Positions 62,189 to 64,000 of a stretch of DNA of 64,000 nucleotides are shown here, one piece after another. Where the stretch lies: assembly GCA_030844895.1 (NCBI GenBank), contig CM061223.1:18969946-19033945 (forward strand). Reading direction: 5' to 3'. Position 1 is the first letter of the stretch, and the number at the start of each line of letters is the position of its first letter. Source of the DNA: Ambrosia x helenae (taxonomy: Eukaryota; Streptophyta; Magnoliopsida; Asterales; Asteraceae). The translations under genes and the position numbers were made by a program. The notes under the pieces were generated by a model. The model had not been told where the DNA came from, made no database searches, and worked only from the letters and a program-made list of their open reading frames with translations.

Positions 62189-62908
62189 AGCCTCAAGGAC
62201 TATCCGAGTTTAAAAAAAACCAAACGTTGAGGACTATAGATGTAATTTTCAAAACTTGAGGACTAAAGGTGACATCTGAACAAAACACAAGAACCATTCA
62301 AACAATTTTCTCTAAACTTGGTGTACATTTTCTTGCTTTATTTTGTATCTTTCCTGCATATGATTCTGGTCATATATGATACGTTTTGATGTGAAGGTAT
62401 AAATTCGAATCGGTTTACGTTTTAATCGGCGCCATGCGCCGCCGCCAACGCACAGCGGGTAAAAAACTAGTCTGTGTATATTCTGATATTCACAATTTAC
62501 CGTCTAAATAAACATGAACAAACTTACTTTATTTACAAAGCAACACAAAACACAAAAATAAATATATGGTTGCTTTCAACTTTCAAGTGTTGCAAACAAA
62601 CACAAACAACCTAACCCAGTCATCCGTGTTGGTTTGACAGCATGAGCAGAATGCGTATTCAAAAGCTTTAATATTTGTGTATAAATTTAACCTTAAACCA
62701 CTGTTGAAGTGTTGATCGTGACCAACCTCGACCGAAACGAGGTTAACAACAAAAGAATATTATTCAGCTCGAAATGTCTTGAACGTTGTGAGATTAATCG
62801 AACCATAAAACACCCCTAACAAGAGGTTACCTTCTACTGCATATGTCTCGCATGGAAGGCATCATACAGTACAAAAGAGAACAACAAGAGGTTATTTTGT
62901 GAACTGCA
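62189..62908. other. Intergenic and probable 3' UTR of the RCC1-type gene
   Basis: On the plus strand CGCACAGCGGGTAAAAAACTAG followed by T, at 62450-62471, resembles a Helitron 3' end. The sequence next to the RCC1-type stop (about 62750-62908) is a plausible 3' UTR on the minus strand. No other gene. Confidence 0.4.
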
Positions 62909-63105
62909 TCATGAGTCATTTGACCTTGAAACCAAGCAAAGAGCATGTGATGCACCGATGGCAACCGCAACAACGTTGTGGGACCCCAAGCCGTCATCAT
63001 CCTTAAGAAACTTTACTTCTATTGGAAAAGTTTGTATCTCTTGCAAACCTGGAACACCTAGTTGACCGTCCTTTGCGTTTCCCCACATGTATAGCTTACC
63101 CTCGT
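62909..63105 (-). CDS. RCC1-repeat protein, last exon
   Basis: After a TATGCAG acceptor the minus strand reads DEGKLYMWGNAKDGQLGVPG, a typical RCC1 beta-propeller blade. It then reads FPIEVKFL and NVVAVAIGASHALCLV, followed by SRSNDS and a stop at 62909-62911. The G.LYMWG...GQLG pattern and VAVA.GASHALCL are diagnostic of the RCC1/UVR8-like superfamily. The upstream exons lie to the right of the window. Proteins of this type act as chromatin-associated exchange factors or light and stress regulators; the specific member cannot be told from one exon. Only the 3' end is visible, so intactness is unknown. Confidence 0.85.
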
Positions 63106-64000
63106 CTGCATATGACAACAAAATCAGCTTTAGTCACCTTACACGTGCAAAAAAACACTTTTAACTCATGCCCTCATGACTCATGAGAAGGTCGAATGGG
63201 TACATTTAAAAAAAAAACTAGACTGCAAGACAACAAGAAAACAATGAGGTTCAGGTTGTAATACATACCCATTTAATAAACATATCGTGTTCAGATTGAC
63301 CTATTTAGCCCGCTCAACTAAGCAGTATCAGGTCGTTTAATCAAACAGGTTGACCTCTTAACTCAACCCAACATGTTTATATAACGGATCAGCCCATCAA
63401 CCCGTTTAAAGTTGGAATATAAACATAAAACAATATTTTTATTAGGTCAACCCATCAATCATTTAGATAAATGGGTTATACAGTTCTTGTTAGGTTACAC
63501 AACTATAAGGTGTCGGGTGTCCAGGTTATGGTTAAGGTCTTTGAAACATAAACATATGATTCCTGTTCGGGTTCGATCAATTTATCCTGTCAACCCGAAA
63601 AAAACAACAACTGAAAACCAACGGGTGAAACATGTCGAATGGGTCAACTGGTCAAGAGATATCGAAATAGCATTATATGCAAAAATTAGAGTACTAGATT
63701 CTATAAACTTTGTGAGGCACTTCATACTTGTAAAAAGTTTTATTTTATCAGTTTTGGAAAAAAAATGGTTAAGGTCAAACCAGCCAAACAGTTTGGACCC
63801 ACACAAATACTATCAATATTGGCCTAGTACCCAACCCATCTCGCCCCTCACAATTTGTGACCTCAGACATGTGCTACATGCTAAACAAGTTGACAGGACT
63901 TATAGCTACACAACACAGTTATGTAATCTTTCTTTCTTTCATCCATTATAGCCTTCTTTCATATTATCGTACTTGGTCTTTTAGATTATTCACCCTTCAC
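63106..64000 (-). other. Intron of the RCC1-type gene (upstream exons beyond window)
   Basis: Begins at the AG acceptor at 63106-63107 and shows no further RCC1 exon before the window edge. It contains repeated words such as CAACCC(A/G)(T/A)C and GGTTGACC. Open frames here (for example 63412-63951) lack any recognised domain and are treated as intronic. Confidence 0.5.

Noticed and set aside
63412..63951. A 179-codon gene at the right edge
   Set aside because: No recognised family, repeat-like wording, and it lies in the presumed intron of the RCC1-type gene.

Overview
This window is plant nuclear DNA: AT-rich, intron-bearing and dense in transposons. The Ty3/gypsy polyprotein, the abundant MULE, hAT, PIF/Harbinger, Helitron and SINE remains, a plastid psbA fragment in nuclear sequence, and plant families such as A20/AN1 stress-associated proteins all point to a eudicot. 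The style of the gypsy LTRs (TGTAACAACC, TGTCACACCC, TGTAACGCCCCG starts) suggests Asteraceae, but that is inference from familiarity and not a search result. All calls come from reading the sequence by eye.

Layout. 1-13333 is one young LTR retrotransposon on the minus strand: left LTR cut by the window edge, polypurine tract, integrase/chromodomain ORF, gag-protease-RT-RNase H ORF, two extra ORFs before gag, primer binding site, and a complete 3.9 kb LTR. 13334-16131 holds a decayed receptor-like kinase. 16132-18107 is a PIF/Harbinger element with a broken transposase and TAA target duplications. 18689-19908 is a long-TIR element. 20199-23121 has tandem repeats, a SINE-like insertion and a Tourist-like MITE with TTA duplications. 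23426-23879 is an intronless A20/AN1 gene with a 1-nt frameshift. 24330-27274 is a solo LTR flanked by TATAT. 28251-28553 is a psbA fragment of plastid origin. 29411-30205 is a hairpin-like inverted repeat.

30949-43550 is the most unusual part. It appears to be a 12.6 kb MULE-like composite with diverged terminal inverted repeats. It carries a MULE transposase joined to an OTU cysteine-protease domain, a second gene resembling Athila-type ORF1, many copies of a GC-rich palindrome (CGCCTCGCTTAGGCC and its complement), and AAT arrays on one side mirrored by ATT arrays on the other. A Helitron (37708-38390) and a solo LTR (40753-43363, duplication AGCGA) are nested inside it.

43551-64000 mixes host genes with more insertions. 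The clearest intact host gene is a three-exon DCC1 homologue (46245-48277, minus; 375 codons), a subunit of the Ctf18-RFC sister-chromatid cohesion complex. The last exon of an RCC1-repeat protein lies at 62909-63105 (minus). Between them are a perfect 41-bp inverted repeat, a Helitron whose empty site is preserved in the other arm of the surrounding inverted repeat, a long inverted repeat, a hAT transposase fragment, two related small hAT elements (one inserted in a MULE transposase exon with a perfect 8-bp duplication), and nested SINE and inverted-repeat elements.

How it fits together: apart from DCC1, the RCC1-type gene, and possibly the A20/AN1 gene, nearly all recognisable coding sequence belongs to transposable elements, most of it broken by frameshifts, stops or nested insertion.
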